The notes under the pieces are model-generated. The model was not told the origin of the DNA. It did not search any database and worked only from the letters and a program-made list of their open reading frames with translations. A DNA stretch of 34,776 nt from the NCBI GenBank assembly GCA_016215625.1, contig JACRIW010000095.1, positions 1 to 34,776 on the forward strand, read 5' to 3'. Positions within the stretch are counted from its first letter, which is position 1; each line of letters opens with the position of its first letter. This DNA comes from Candidatus Eiseniibacteriota bacterium. GTDB taxonomy: Bacteria > Eisenbacteria > RBG-16-71-46. Position numbers and translations under genes: made by a program. Below, one piece after another: positions 1 to 8,904 of the stretch.

Positions 1-1518
1 AACAACTGCAGCATCAACGGCACAGTGAACGTCGACAACGGCGGCACGTTCGCGCTGGTCAACTGCGACGGCTCGGGCACGATCAACACGAACGGCCTCG
101 TCGAGTACACGGGCTCGAACACGCTGACGGGAGCGACCCCGTTCCTCATGAGCGGCGGCTCGGTGCTCCGTCTGAAGGGCACCGCCTCGCTCAATGCCGC
201 GCTCACGTGCACGAACGGCTTCACGAACAACGGCACGATCGAACTCACCTCCAGCGGCGCCGCGACCGCGGCCACGCTGGCCGTGACCAACGGCACGCTG
301 ACCAACGCGGCGGCCGCCTCGATCCAGTCGCTCGCGGGCTCGGGTGGCGGCCGCAACCTGAACGCGAAGTACGACAACCAGGGGACGATAACCGTCGCGC
401 AGGCGATGACGACCAACAAGGCGTCCGCCGCGCTCACGAACTCGGGCACGATCAACCTGACGACCGGCAACTACACGATCGTGATCTCGGGCACGACGCC
501 GAGCTTCACGACGACCGGCACGATCAACGTGCCCGCCGGCCGTACGCTCACGCTGCAAGGCGGCGCCGTCGGCGGCGCGGGGCAGAACTTCAACTACAAC
601 GGCGGCACGATGGGGGGCCTCGGCACCGTCGCGCTGCTCAACTCCCAGCTGAACCTGAACGTCGCGCTCGCCTCCGACATGGCGCTGCTCGACGGCACGA
701 CGTCCACGCTCGCCGGTCCGCAGGCGTACACGGTCAAGACGGGCACGACCGTGAACATGAACAACTGCAGCATCAACGGCACAGTGAACGTCGACAACGG
801 CGGCACGTTCGCGCTGGTCAACTGCGACGGCTCGGGCACGATCAACACGAACGGCCTCGTCGAGTACACGGGCTCGAATACGCTGACGGGAGCGACCCCG
901 TTCCTCACGAGCGGCGGCTCGGTGCTCCGCCTGAAGGGCACCGCCTCGCTCAACGCCGCGCTCACGTGCACGAACGGCTTCACGAACAACGGCGCGATCG
1001 AACTCACCTCCAGCGGTGCGGCCACCGCGGCCACGCTCACGGTCACGAACGGCACGCTGACCAACGTCCCGGGCGCGACGATCTCGTCGCTGGCCGGCTC
1101 GGGCGGCGCGCGCAACCTGAACGTGCGCTACGACAACCAGGGCACGATCAACGTCGCGCAGGCGATGACCACCAGCAAGGCGTCCGTCGCGCAGCTGAAC
1201 TCGGGGCTCATCAACCTGACGACCGGCAACTACACGATCGTGATCTCGGGCACGACGCCGAGCTTCACGACGACGGGCACGATCAACGTGCCCGCGGGCC
1301 GCACGCTCACGCTGCAGGGCGGCGCCGTCGGCGGCGCGGGGCAGCACTACCACTACAACGGCGGCACGATGGGCGGCGCGGGCACGGTGGCGCTGCTCAA
1401 CAGCCAGCTGAACCTCAATCAGCCGCTGCACACCACGGCGACTCACCTCACGGGCACGACGTCCACGCTCGCCGGGCCGGACACGCTGTTCGCCGACGGA
1501 GGCACGCTGCCGCTGTCG
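1..1518 (+). repeat. In-frame 759-bp tandem repeat (two copies) inside the surface protein gene
   Basis: Base 760 restarts the sequence seen at base 1 (AACAACTGCAGC...), giving a period of exactly 759 bp (253 codons). The two copies are almost identical, with changes such as Met/Thr in FLMSGG versus FLTSGG, until about base 1425, where the second copy diverges. A third, strongly diverged copy covers roughly 1519-2170 (shared LTSSGAATAAT and DNQG phrases). Because the window opens exactly at a unit boundary in phase, more copies upstream are likely. Confidence 0.93.
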
Positions 1519-3753
1519 AGCTGCACGGTGACCGGGCCGGTCGTCGCGACGGCGGGCACGATCACGAACGACAACTGCGACTGGAACAACGCCTTCTTCC
1601 TGCACGGCGGCGCGACGGTCGAGTGGCGCGGCGTGAACACGTCGAACGGCTACTACATGGGAGCCGGTTCCACCTCGCGCGTGCTCGGCACGGCGTCCGT
1701 GAACTCGAGCCTCACGTTCGGCGGCTCGCAGGGCAACGCCGGCCTGCTCGAACTCACGTCCTCGGGCGCCGCGACCGCCGCGACGGTGTCGACGTCGTCC
1801 GCGCCGGGACAGGGCCTCTTCAACTACGCGACGGGCGAGATCCGCTCGTCCGTCGGCGCCGGCGGCATCCGCCAGCTGCTCACCTATCTCGACAACCAGG
1901 GCCTCGTCGACTTCCAGGCCACCACGACGCTCAACCGCGCCTCGGTGGCGCACCGCAATCGCGGCACGGTGCGCGTCGCGGCCAGCAGGACCGTCACGGT
2001 GACCGGCGCATCGTTCACGAACGACACGACCGGCGTGCTCACCGGTGGCGGCACGCTCACGATGAACGGCGCCACCACGTTCGCGCAGCGCGGCACGATC
2101 CGCCCCGGCGGCCCGCAGGGCACGCTCACGCTGAACGGCGCCTGCCCGAACATCGGGACCGCCGTGTACGACATCGAGATCGGCGGCGACGACGCGGTGA
2201 CGGGCTACGACCGCCTCGCGGTGCGCGACGCGGCGACGATCGCGGGCACGCTGAACATCACGCTCGCGAACGGCTACATCCCGAAGCCCGGCGTGCGCTA
2301 CGTGATCGTGGACGCGGGTTCGCGCACGGGCACGTTCGCGACGGTGAACGGTCTCTCCTACGGCCCGGGGCAGCTCTGGACGATCGCCTACAGCGACACC
2401 GACGTCGTGCTGATCGCGCGAGACCAGACATGGACGAAGGTGTTCCCGGACGGCGCGCCGCCCGCGGCGCGCGACGGCCACACGGCGGTCTACGACTCGA
2501 CCGGTGACCGCATGATCGTGTTCGGCGGCGAGACGAACTCCGGCGTGCAGAACGACGTCTGGGTGCTCACCAAGGCGACGGGCGCGAACTACCCGGCCTG
2601 GGTGCAGCTCTCGCCCTCCGGCACGCCCCCGGCCGCGCGCACGCACGCGCGCGCGGTGTACGACGCCGCGAACAACCGCATGATCGTGACGGGTGGTGAC
2701 ACGGGGGTCGCGGGCTCGCCCGCCTTCTCGGACACGTGGGTACTCACGAACGCGAACGGTCTCGGCGGCACGCCGGTCTGGTCGCAGCTCTCGCCGGGCG
2801 CCTCGCCGGCGGTGACCTCGCACGGCGCCGCGTACGACGCGGCCAACAACCGCCTGATCGTGTTCGGCGGCGCGCCGCTCGCGGGTCCGTGCCCGGGCGC
2901 GACGTCGGACGTGTGGGTGTTGACGAACGCGAACGGCCTCGGCGGCTCGCCCTCGTGGACGCTGCTCGCACCCTCGGGCACGGCGCCCACGGCGCGCGTG
3001 TACGCGGGTGTCGCGTACGACGCGGCCTCGCACCGCCTGCTCGTGACGGGTGGTGACGACGGCTGCGGCGCGGGCGACACGGAGAGCTTCGTGCTCGACG
3101 ACGGCAATGGTCTCGGCTCGCCCGCGTGGACGATGCTCGCACCGTCGGCGGCTCCGATCGCGGGCTGGACGCGCACGTCGTACGCGTTCGATCCGTCGCT
3201 CGACCGGCTGGACGCGTTCGGCGGCCTGGTGGGCGGCGCACCCGTGGACACGAGCTACACGCTCACTTCGGCGGCGGGCAACGTGTCGCCGTCGTGGTAC
3301 CGCCGCAACTTCTACGGCACGCGTCCGACGCCGCGTTCGATGCACAGCATGGTGATGGCGACGGCGGGCCACACGGCGATCGTGTTCGGCGGCATGTCCG
3401 CGAGCGGCCGCCTGAGCGACGTGTGGCGCCGCGCGACGGACCTGGGTCCGGTGCTCGACGTGGATCCGGCGCCGCTCGCGCTGCCGACGCGCACGGCGTT
3501 CGCGCTCCCTCCGTCGCCGAACCCGGCGCGCGGCGTGGTGCGCTTCGCGGTGGACGTGGCGCGCGGCCAGCGCGTGGACCTGGGCGTGTTCGACGTGAGC
3601 GGCCGCCGCGTGGCGACGCTGCATGAAGGCGTGCTCGCCGCGGGCCGTCACACGTTCGGCTGGGCGGGCGATGGCGCGGCGCCGGGCGTCTACATGGTCC
3701 GCATGCACGCGGACGACGTGACTCAGGTCTCGCGGATCGTGCGCATCCGGTAG
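1..3753 (+). CDS. Giant secreted surface protein, 5'-truncated: beta-strand repeats, kelch propeller, C-terminal sorting-like tail
   Basis: The frame is open from the first base, so the gene starts outside the window; 1250 codons are visible. Nucleotides 1 to about 2430 encode Gly/Thr/Asn-rich sequence with phrases such as GGTLTMNG, typical of autotransporter-like beta-helix passengers. It contains two near-identical 253-residue repeats and a third, decayed one. From about 2430 to 3450 there are six kelch repeats (pattern ARxxHxAVYD...RMIVFGG...DVWVL), which should form a galactose-oxidase-like beta-propeller. The last ~80 residues are a FlgD-Ig/type-IX-like tail (SPNPARG, FDVSGRRVATL, PGVYMVRM) ending IVRIR. 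Expected role: cell-surface adhesion or carbohydrate contact; no catalytic residues were recognised. The signal peptide must lie upstream. A hairpin follows the stop. Confidence 0.88.
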   Translation, partial: NNCSINGTVNVDNGGTFALVNCDGSGTINTNGLVEYTGSNTLTGATPFLMSGGSVLRLKGTASLNAALTCTNGFTNNGTIELTSSGAATAATLAVTNGTLTNAAAASIQSLAGSGGGRNLNAKYDNQGTITVAQAMTTNKASAALTNSGTINLTTGNYTIVISGTTPSFTTTGTINVPAGRTLTLQGGAVGGAGQNFNYNGGTMGGLGTVALLNSQLNLNVALASDMALLDGTTSTLAGPQAYTVKTGTTVNMNNCSINGTVNVDNGGTFALVNCDGSGTINTNGLVEYTGSNTLTGATPFLTSGGSVLRLKGTASLNAALTCTNGFTNNGAIELTSSGAATAATLTVTNGTLTNVPGATISSLAGSGGARNLNVRYDNQGTINVAQAMTTSKASVAQLNSGLINLTTGNYTIVISGTTPSFTTTGTINVPAGRTLTLQGGAVGGAGQHYHYNGGTMGGAGTVALLNSQLNLNQPLHTTATHLTGTTSTLAGPDTLFADGGTLPLSSCTVTGPVVATAGTITNDNCDWNNAFFLHGGATVEWRGVNTSNGYYMGAGSTSRVLGTASVNSSLTFGGSQGNAGLLELTSSGAATAATVSTSSAPGQGLFNYATGEIRSSVGAGGIRQLLTYLDNQGLVDFQATTTLNRASVAHRNRGTVRVAASRTVTVTGASFTNDTTGVLTGGGTLTMNGATTFAQRGTIRPGGPQGTLTLNGACPNIGTAVYDIEIGGDDAVTGYDRLAVRDAATIAGTLNITLANGYIPKPGVRYVIVDAGSRTGTFATVNGLSYGPGQLWTIAYSDTDVVLIARDQTWTKVFPDGAPPAARDGHTAVYDSTGDRMIVFGGETNSGVQNDVWVLTKATGANYPAWVQLSPSGTPPAARTHARAVYDAANNRMIVTGGDTGVAGSPAFSDTWVLTNANGLGGTPVWSQLSPGASPAVTSHGAAYDAANNRLIVFGGAPLAGPCPGATSDVWVLTNANGLGGSPSWTLLAPSGTAPTARVYAGVAYDAASHRLLVTGGDDGCGAGDTESFVLDDGNGLGSPAWTMLAPSAAPIAGWTRTSYAFDPSLDRLDAFGGLVGGAPVDTSYTLTSAAGNVSPSWYRRNFYGTRPTPRSMHSMVMATAGHTAIVFGGMSASGRLSDVWRRATDLGPVLDVDPAPLALPTRTAFALPPSPNPARGVVRFAVDVARGQRVDLGVFDVSGRRVATLHEGVLAAGRHTFGWAGDGAAPGVYMVRMHADDVTQVSRIVRIR

Positions 3754-3778
3754 TCCTTCCGCGTCCCCGCTTCTCGAC

Positions 3779-3815
3779 ATCGCCCGTTCGTCGGCTCGTC
3801 CGACGGGCGGGCGAT
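3779..3815 (+). terminator. Hairpin after the surface protein gene, candidate terminator
   Basis: The arms ATCGCCCGTTCGTCGG and CCGACGGGCGGGCGAT pair with two mismatches around a short CTCGT loop, 26 bp after the stop codon. It is followed by GATCGTTTCGTTCG, which has only short T runs, so a canonical U-tract is missing. The position supports transcription termination. Confidence 0.55.
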
Positions 3816-3845
3816 GATCGTTTCGTTCGCGACGCCGTTCGTTTC

Positions 3846-4348
3846 GGCGTCAGCCAACGACGGTGACGGCTGCGGTCGGCGGTCGCTCCCGGGCTGGAAT
3901 CCGAATACGGGGACGCTCGCTCCGGCCATCCCTGGCCTGCGCTCACTCACTCTCGGCATGCTCCGCCATTCCATGGCTCCCGCATGCCTCGAGAAGCCCC
4001 TATTCGGATCCCACCCCGTCCGCTCCACTCGAATCCACCCGAACTGCCCGCCCCAATGCGTTGCTCGGCAATCGGCTGGGTCGCGCACCCACTCCAGCGA
4101 TCGAGCGAGTGCTTGGACCGGAGCGGACGGGGCGGAGTCCGAAGGCGGGGCTTCTCGAGGTGCGCGGGAGCCAAGGACTGGCGGAGCGCGCCGAGAGAGA
4201 GTGAGCGCAGGCCAGGGATGGCCGGAGCGAACGTCCCCGCCTGCGGATTCCGCCCCGGCAGCGACCGCCGAGCACGAGCGTCCCCGTATTCGGATTCCAG
4301 CCCGGGAGCGACCGCTGACCGCAGTCTTCACCGTCGTTGGCTGACGCC
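3846..4348. repeat. 503-bp imperfect inverted-repeat element in a convergent gene gap
   Basis: The left arm (3846-4026, 181 bp) is matched by the reverse complement of 4120-4348 (229 bp). Both outer ends begin GGCGTCAGCCAACGACGGTG when each arm is read inward, and both inner ends are CCCCGTCCGCTCC. The 48-bp difference in length is explained by a tandem duplication in the right arm. A 93-bp spacer (4027-4119) does not pair. The arms include GGTCGCTCCCGGGCTGGAAT and CTCGAGAAGCCCC, and a small palindrome GGCCATCCCTGGCC. This fills most of the 608-bp gap 3754-4361. Open frames across it exist on both strands but mirror each other, as expected of a palindrome, so I call no gene. It could be a MITE-like non-autonomous element or two inverted copies of a dispersed intergenic repeat. 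No clear target-site duplication was seen. Confidence 0.88.
4233..4317. repeat. 47-bp tandem duplication in the right arm of the inverted repeat
   Basis: GTCCCCGCCTGCGGATTCCG (from 4233) and GTCCCCGTATTCGGATTCCA (from 4280) begin two 38-bp related copies spaced 47 bp apart. Only the second has a close counterpart in the left arm, so the duplication occurred after the inverted arrangement formed, or was lost from the left arm. Confidence 0.75.
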
Positions 4349-4361
4349 GACCGACGAAGGA

Positions 4362-5060
4362 CTACAGCCCCCGCGCCCAATCGAGCAGCATCGCCGGCGA
4401 AGAGAGATCGTCGAGCAGCAGATCCGGCGCGTGCGACTCGAGCTGCGAACGCGTGCGGCCGCCCGTCGCGACCGCGACCGCGTGAGCGCCCGCCGCGCGC
4501 GCGCACGCGATGTCGTGCTCCGTGTCGCCCACCACCACGCATCGCGACGGCGCCACGCCGTGACGCTCCGAAGCACGCGCCACCGCGACGCGCGCGAGCG
4601 CGTTCCGATCCGGCGCCTCGGATCCGAATGCGCCGAAGTCGAAGCGATCCCACACACCGAACGCCGACAGCTTCAGCTCCGCCATCACCGGCACGTTGCC
4701 CGTCAGCAACGCGCTCACCCACGACGGCTCCGCCGCCACCGCGTCGAGCACGTTCCGCACACCCGGCAGCAGGCCGCCCCGCGGCGGCGTCATCAGCTCG
4801 CGCATGTGGCGGTACGTGCTCTCCCAGAACTCGTGATGCTCCGGAGTGCCGTGCGCCAGCTCGAGACCGTGGTGCCGCGCCATGTCGCCCACGATCAGCG
4901 GATCCGTGCGGCCCGCCATCGGGATGTGGCGGAGATCGTCGCGAATCGCGTAGCGCTCGAAGAGCGCGCGGCTGATCGCCTCGCGGCCCGCCCCCTCCGT
5001 CAGCAGCAGGGTGCCGTCCACGTCGAACAGCCAGACCAGCGATGCGCGTGAAGTTTGCAT
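4362..5060 (-). CDS. HAD-superfamily hydrolase, phosphoglycolate phosphatase-like
   Basis: A 232-residue cytoplasmic HAD phosphatase. Motif I is FDVDGT near the N-terminus (nucleophile Asp13, acid/base Asp15), motif II is LLTGN, and motif IV is VVVGDTEHDIA (Asp179, Asp183 for Mg2+). A helical cap lies between motifs I and II (about residues 20-100), as in Gph/PGMB-type enzymes. Substrate is not determined by sequence; phosphoglycolate or a similar small phosphoester is typical. The ATG at 5060 is preceded by GGGGGA on the minus strand. It is divergent from the carboxypeptidase gene and convergent with the surface protein gene across the inverted-repeat element. Confidence 0.9.
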   Translation of the reverse strand: MQTSRASLVWLFDVDGTLLLTEGAGREAISRALFERYAIRDDLRHIPMAGRTDPLIVGDMARHHGLELAHGTPEHHEFWESTYRHMRELMTPPRGGLLPGVRNVLDAVAAEPSWVSALLTGNVPVMAELKLSAFGVWDRFDFGAFGSEAPDRNALARVAVARASERHGVAPSRCVVVGDTEHDIACARAAGAHAVAVATGGRTRSQLESHAPDLLLDDLSSPAMLLDWARGL

Positions 5061-5176
5061 GAGTCCCCCACGCTACCGGGCGTTTCGCCCGCGCGTCCAT
5101 GCGGCCCCGGTCCGCCGGAGCCGACCGAGGGCCCTGGACTCCCAGTTCCCTGTGGCCCGCCGCGCGCCCTCCACGC

Positions 5177-5211
5177 TAGAATTGCGCACCTTCTCCACCC
5201 CTCCCAGGGAG
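5177..5211 (+). promoter_or_regulatory. Putative promoter -10 and ribosome binding site of the carboxypeptidase gene
   Basis: TAGAAT at 5177-5182 is followed by TGCGCACC, a context that recurs before other genes in the window. No convincing -35 is visible. AGGGAG at 5206-5211 is the Shine-Dalgarno sequence four bases before the ATG at 5216. Confidence 0.5.
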
Positions 5212-5215
5212 TCCC

Positions 5216-7729
5216 ATGCGCCGGATCGCGGCCTGCTTCGCTCTGCTCCTCGCTCTCGTCTCGATCGCCTCCGGCGCTCGCGCGCAGGCCCCACGCCAGG
5301 TACGCGTGCGCCTCGACGCGCACGTCACGCTGCGCACGTTGCTCGAAGCCGGTCTCGACATCGTGGACGTGCACGGCGGCGATGTGGACCTGTACGAGTG
5401 GCCCGGCGACGGCGAGACGCTCGCGCGCCTCGGAGCGAACACCCGCGTCGTGGACGAGAATCCCGGCCGCACCGCGGCCGAGCGCGCGCGCCGCGAACTC
5501 GCCTCGCGCCCCCGGACGGCGCCGCGACTCGTCCGCAGCGCCGCGCGAGCGGACGGCGTCACGCGCGCCGAAGTGCTGCCGCCCGTCGGCGAAGGCTCGC
5601 TCGGCGGCTTCTGGAACCTCGCCGAGATCAAGATCAAGCTCGACGACCTGGTCGCGAGCGACGTGAACGGCGTCGTCGCCGACCGCCTCGACACGCTCGG
5701 CTGGTCGCTGCATCACCGGCCCATCTGGGGCCTGCAGCTCGGCACCACGGTGAGCGGGCCCGACACGCGGCCCGTCGCGTTCTTCAACTCGCTCACGCAC
5801 GCACGCGAACCCGGCGGCATGCACGCCCTGTTCGCGTTCGCGGACTCGCTGCTCGCGCGCTACCCCGCCGACCCCGAGGTGAAGTACCTGCTCGAGCACC
5901 GGCGCATCTACCTCGTGCCCTGCGTCAACCCCGACGGCTACTTCTACAACGAGCGCATCTGGGACAGTACCGGCACGTTCGGCATGTGGCGGAAGAACCT
6001 CCGCGACAACAACCTCAACGGCGTCACCGGGCCCGGCGACGGCATCGACCTCAACCGCAACTTCGGCGTGAAGTGGGGGTTCAACAGCGTCGGCTCGAGC
6101 GGCTCGCCCGGCTCCGACACCTATCGCGGACCGAGCGCGTACTCCGAGCCCGAGACGCAGGTGCAGCGCAACGTGGTCGTCGCGCTCAAGCCCGTCAGCG
6201 GGCTGTCGTTCCACACGTACAGCGACCTGCTCGTGCATCCGTGGGGCTGGACCGCCGCGGGCACTCCGGACTCCGTGAAGTTCCAGACGTGGTCCGACGA
6301 GCTCACGCGCGCGAACGGCTACACGGGCGGGCCGGGGCCGCGCATCCTCTACGAGACCAACGGCGACTTCAACGACTTCGTCTACGGCGACACGCTGCTC
6401 AAGCCGAAGGGCTTCACGTTCACGCCCGAGATGGGCGGGCCCGGGGACGGCTTCTGGCCCTCGCCCTCGCGCGTCGCGGCGATCTCCGAGAGCGCGGTGC
6501 AGACCGCGTTCGTGACCGCCGGCATCGCCGGGCCGTGGGTGCGGCTCGAGCGCTCGACGCTCGTCGAGGGGGCGCGGCCCGCGGGCGGCACCGCGCACGT
6601 GAGCATCCGCGCGCGCCACATCGGCGCGAGCGGCACGGCCGGACCGTCCCTGCAGGCGTCGCTCACCGCGCTCGATCACGAAGTCGAAGCGCTCACCGGC
6701 CCCGTGTTCCTCCCGAGCCTCGCGTCGTTCCAGTCGGCCGACCCGATCGGCGGCGCGACGTTCCTCGTCGCCGCGGCGGACACGGTCACGCCCGGGCGCA
6801 TGGTGCGCTTCCGCGTGGACTTCACCGACGGGCAGGGGCTGCACTCGCGCGACACGATCGAAGTCGTCGTCGGCGTGCCCACCGTCGTCGTGGTGCACGC
6901 GTGCGACGCGGCGGCGGGCTGGACGTTCTCCGGCGCCGGCTGGGGCGTGAAGGCGAACGACCCGCTCCATCCGAGCGGCTACCTCTCCGACAGCCCGAAC
7001 GGCGTCTACGCGAACGGCATGAACACCACCGCGACGCTCGGCGCGACGCTCGACCTGTCACACGGCGTGCACGCGTGGGCGTTCTTCGAGGACCGCTGGG
7101 GCTACGAAAGCGACTACGACGGCGGCGCGGTCGAGGCGAGCCTCGACGGCGTCACGTGGGCCGCGCTGCCCGGCAACGGCTCGACCACGAGCGATGCGAG
7201 CAACGTGATCGGCGCCGGCGTCCCCGCGTTCGAAGGCACGCGCTGGCGCTGGAAGCAGGACCGCGTGGACCTTTCGGCGTTCGCGGGCGGCGCGCTCGCC
7301 ACGAACGTCCGCCTGCGCTTCCGTTCGCGCGCGGACGCGTTCACGCAGCTCGACGGACTTTCGATCGACTCGCTGCGCGTGCTCGTGTACGACCCGGCGC
7401 TGCAGCCCGCGCCGGTCGCGGTCGGGGCCGCGCCGCGCGTCACGACACTCACGTTCTCGCCGATCGGCCCGAACCCGGCCCGCACGCACGCGCGACTCTC
7501 GTTCGCGACCGCCGAAAGCGGCCCGGTCACGCTCGACGTGCTCGACGTGCAGGGGCGCAACCTGTACACGCGAACCGAGCGCGTCGTCGCGGGCTCCGAG
7601 GGCTCGCGCTTCGAGTGGGGCTGGAACCTCGGCGACCGGACCGGGCGGCGTGTCGCCCCGGGGCTGTATCTGGTAAGACTCCGCACCCGTTCCCAGGAAG
7701 CACTCCAGCGCGTGGTGGTCCTGCCCTGA
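5216..7729 (+). CDS. Secreted M14-family zinc carboxypeptidase with jelly-roll and sorting-like C-terminal domains
   Basis: An 837-residue exported metallopeptidase. Signal peptide at 1-25 (hydrophobic core, ARAQA cleavage region). The prodomain-like part runs to about 140 and the M14 catalytic domain from about 145 to 450. The zinc site is His195 and Glu198 (THAREPGG) with His333 (SFHTYSD); Glu405 in TPEMGG is the catalytic Glu. NPDGY and GIDLNRNF are the usual M14 substrate-site motifs. After a linker region, about residues 560-720 look like a MAM/immune-inhibitor-A-type beta-sandwich (AAGWTFSGAGWGV, YESDYDGGAVEAS). The tail (GPNPARTHARLSF, LDVQGRN, PGLYLVRL, RVVVLP) is the shared sorting-like module. 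All catalytic residues are present, so it should be active outside the cytoplasm on peptides. Confidence 0.93.
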   Translation: MRRIAACFALLLALVSIASGARAQAPRQVRVRLDAHVTLRTLLEAGLDIVDVHGGDVDLYEWPGDGETLARLGANTRVVDENPGRTAAERARRELASRPRTAPRLVRSAARADGVTRAEVLPPVGEGSLGGFWNLAEIKIKLDDLVASDVNGVVADRLDTLGWSLHHRPIWGLQLGTTVSGPDTRPVAFFNSLTHAREPGGMHALFAFADSLLARYPADPEVKYLLEHRRIYLVPCVNPDGYFYNERIWDSTGTFGMWRKNLRDNNLNGVTGPGDGIDLNRNFGVKWGFNSVGSSGSPGSDTYRGPSAYSEPETQVQRNVVVALKPVSGLSFHTYSDLLVHPWGWTAAGTPDSVKFQTWSDELTRANGYTGGPGPRILYETNGDFNDFVYGDTLLKPKGFTFTPEMGGPGDGFWPSPSRVAAISESAVQTAFVTAGIAGPWVRLERSTLVEGARPAGGTAHVSIRARHIGASGTAGPSLQASLTALDHEVEALTGPVFLPSLASFQSADPIGGATFLVAAADTVTPGRMVRFRVDFTDGQGLHSRDTIEVVVGVPTVVVVHACDAAAGWTFSGAGWGVKANDPLHPSGYLSDSPNGVYANGMNTTATLGATLDLSHGVHAWAFFEDRWGYESDYDGGAVEASLDGVTWAALPGNGSTTSDASNVIGAGVPAFEGTRWRWKQDRVDLSAFAGGALATNVRLRFRSRADAFTQLDGLSIDSLRVLVYDPALQPAPVAVGAAPRVTTLTFSPIGPNPARTHARLSFATAESGPVTLDVLDVQGRNLYTRTERVVAGSEGSRFEWGWNLGDRTGRRVAPGLYLVRLRTRSQEALQRVVVLP

Positions 7730-7755
7730 CGAGCCGAGGACTCCCGAGTCCGCGT

Positions 7756-8904
7756 GTGAATCCCCCAGCCGGCGTCTCCCCCGCCCCGAACCCGATCGCG
7801 CTCCTGCCGCGCGTGCGCGCGCTGCACGGCTATCTCGGCGCGCGCCACCTGCACGACGGCAAGCTCGCGGGCGCCGACCAGGGCGTGCGCTGGAACATCC
7901 GCTTCTGGCGGTTCGTGAAGAGCTGCCTGCCGGCGCTGCGCCCGGTCGAGCGCTTCTACTTCCTGCAGGGCCAGGCGTACTGGGCGCTCGCGTCGTGGAC
8001 GCTCGGCGACCTGACCGGTGACGCGGCGTTCCACGAGGCCGCGCGCGCGGCCACCCGCGCCGTGCGCGACACGCAGCGCGAGGACGGCGCGTGGGCGTAC
8101 CCGCTGCCCGAGCGCAGGCACCTGATCGCGACGGTCGAGGGCGACTTCGGCGCGGTCGCGATGCTCGAGGGCTACGAGCGCGACGGCGACGAGTCGCTGC
8201 TGCGCGCGGCGCTGCGCTGGTACGACTACCTCGAGCGCGAGATCGGCTACCAGGAGCATCCGGCCGGGCTGTGCGTGAACTACTTCCAGAAGCCGCGCGG
8301 CATGGTGCCCAACAACCCGTGCGAGTGGATCTGGGTGCTCGGCCGGTTCGCCTCGGCGACCGGCGACGCGCGCTTCCTCGAGAAGGTCCCGGCGATGCTT
8401 GGCTTCCTCGAGGCGGTCATGGAGCCCACCGGCGAACTGCCCTACGAGTTGCCGAGCGTGCACGAGAACCGGCTCCAGCAGCACTACCTCTGCTACCAGT
8501 ACAACGCCTTCCAGTGCATGAAGCTCGCGTGGTTCGCGCACGCGCACCGCGACGAGCGCGCCCGCGCGCTGGCCGTGCGGCTCGCCGGATACCTCGCCGG
8601 CGGCGTCACCGAGTCGGGCGCCGTGCGCGCGTCGTGCCTGAAGGCCGACCCCGAGGTGCTCTACTACGCCGACGCCGTGGGCATGGCGCTGCACACGGTG
8701 AGCGCGTACGGGTGGGCCGATCACCGCGCGCTCGCCGACCGCACGTTCCGGTTCGTGCTCTCGCACCAGCGCGGCGACGGCGGCTTCACGCACTTTTCGC
8801 GCCGTGACTACGGCGTGCTGTCCGACCGCAACGACTACCCGCGCTACCTCGCCATGAGCCTCTACCACCTCGCCGAGCGCGCGCGCGACGCGAGGCCGCT
8901 GTGA
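7756..8904 (+). CDS. Alpha/alpha-toroid protein of unknown activity, first gene of a polysaccharide-type cassette
   Basis: About 382 residues without signal peptide or membrane segments. The sequence is helix-rich with repeated short elements (TQREDGAWAYP, SHQRGDGGFTHF) resembling the QxxDGxW turns of (alpha/alpha)6 toroids found in terpene cyclases, glucuronyl epimerases and some glycosidases. I do not recognise a specific family or active site. No ATG is available; GTG at 7756 is the best start (GAG seven bases upstream), with GTG at 7813 as the alternative. The stop overlaps the glycosyltransferase ATG (TGATG), so the two are translationally coupled. That context suggests action on a surface glycan or its precursor. 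The preceding peptidase gene ends 26 bp upstream and may be cotranscribed. Confidence 0.78.
   Translation: MNPPAGVSPAPNPIALLPRVRALHGYLGARHLHDGKLAGADQGVRWNIRFWRFVKSCLPALRPVERFYFLQGQAYWALASWTLGDLTGDAAFHEAARAATRAVRDTQREDGAWAYPLPERRHLIATVEGDFGAVAMLEGYERDGDESLLRAALRWYDYLEREIGYQEHPAGLCVNYFQKPRGMVPNNPCEWIWVLGRFASATGDARFLEKVPAMLGFLEAVMEPTGELPYELPSVHENRLQQHYLCYQYNAFQCMKLAWFAHAHRDERARALAVRLAGYLAGGVTESGAVRASCLKADPEVLYYADAVGMALHTVSAYGWADHRALADRTFRFVLSHQRGDGGFTHFSRRDYGVLSDRNDYPRYLAMSLYHLAERARDARPL

Noticed and set aside
1..1518. Tandem repeat as a CRISPR array
   Set aside because: The unit is 759 bp, in frame and coding, with no spacer-repeat alternation.
3723..4344. Open frames on both strands over the inverted-repeat element
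   Set aside because: They mirror one another because the DNA is palindromic, show Arg/Pro/Ser-rich composition typical of non-coding GC-rich frames, and have no domain or ribosome binding site.
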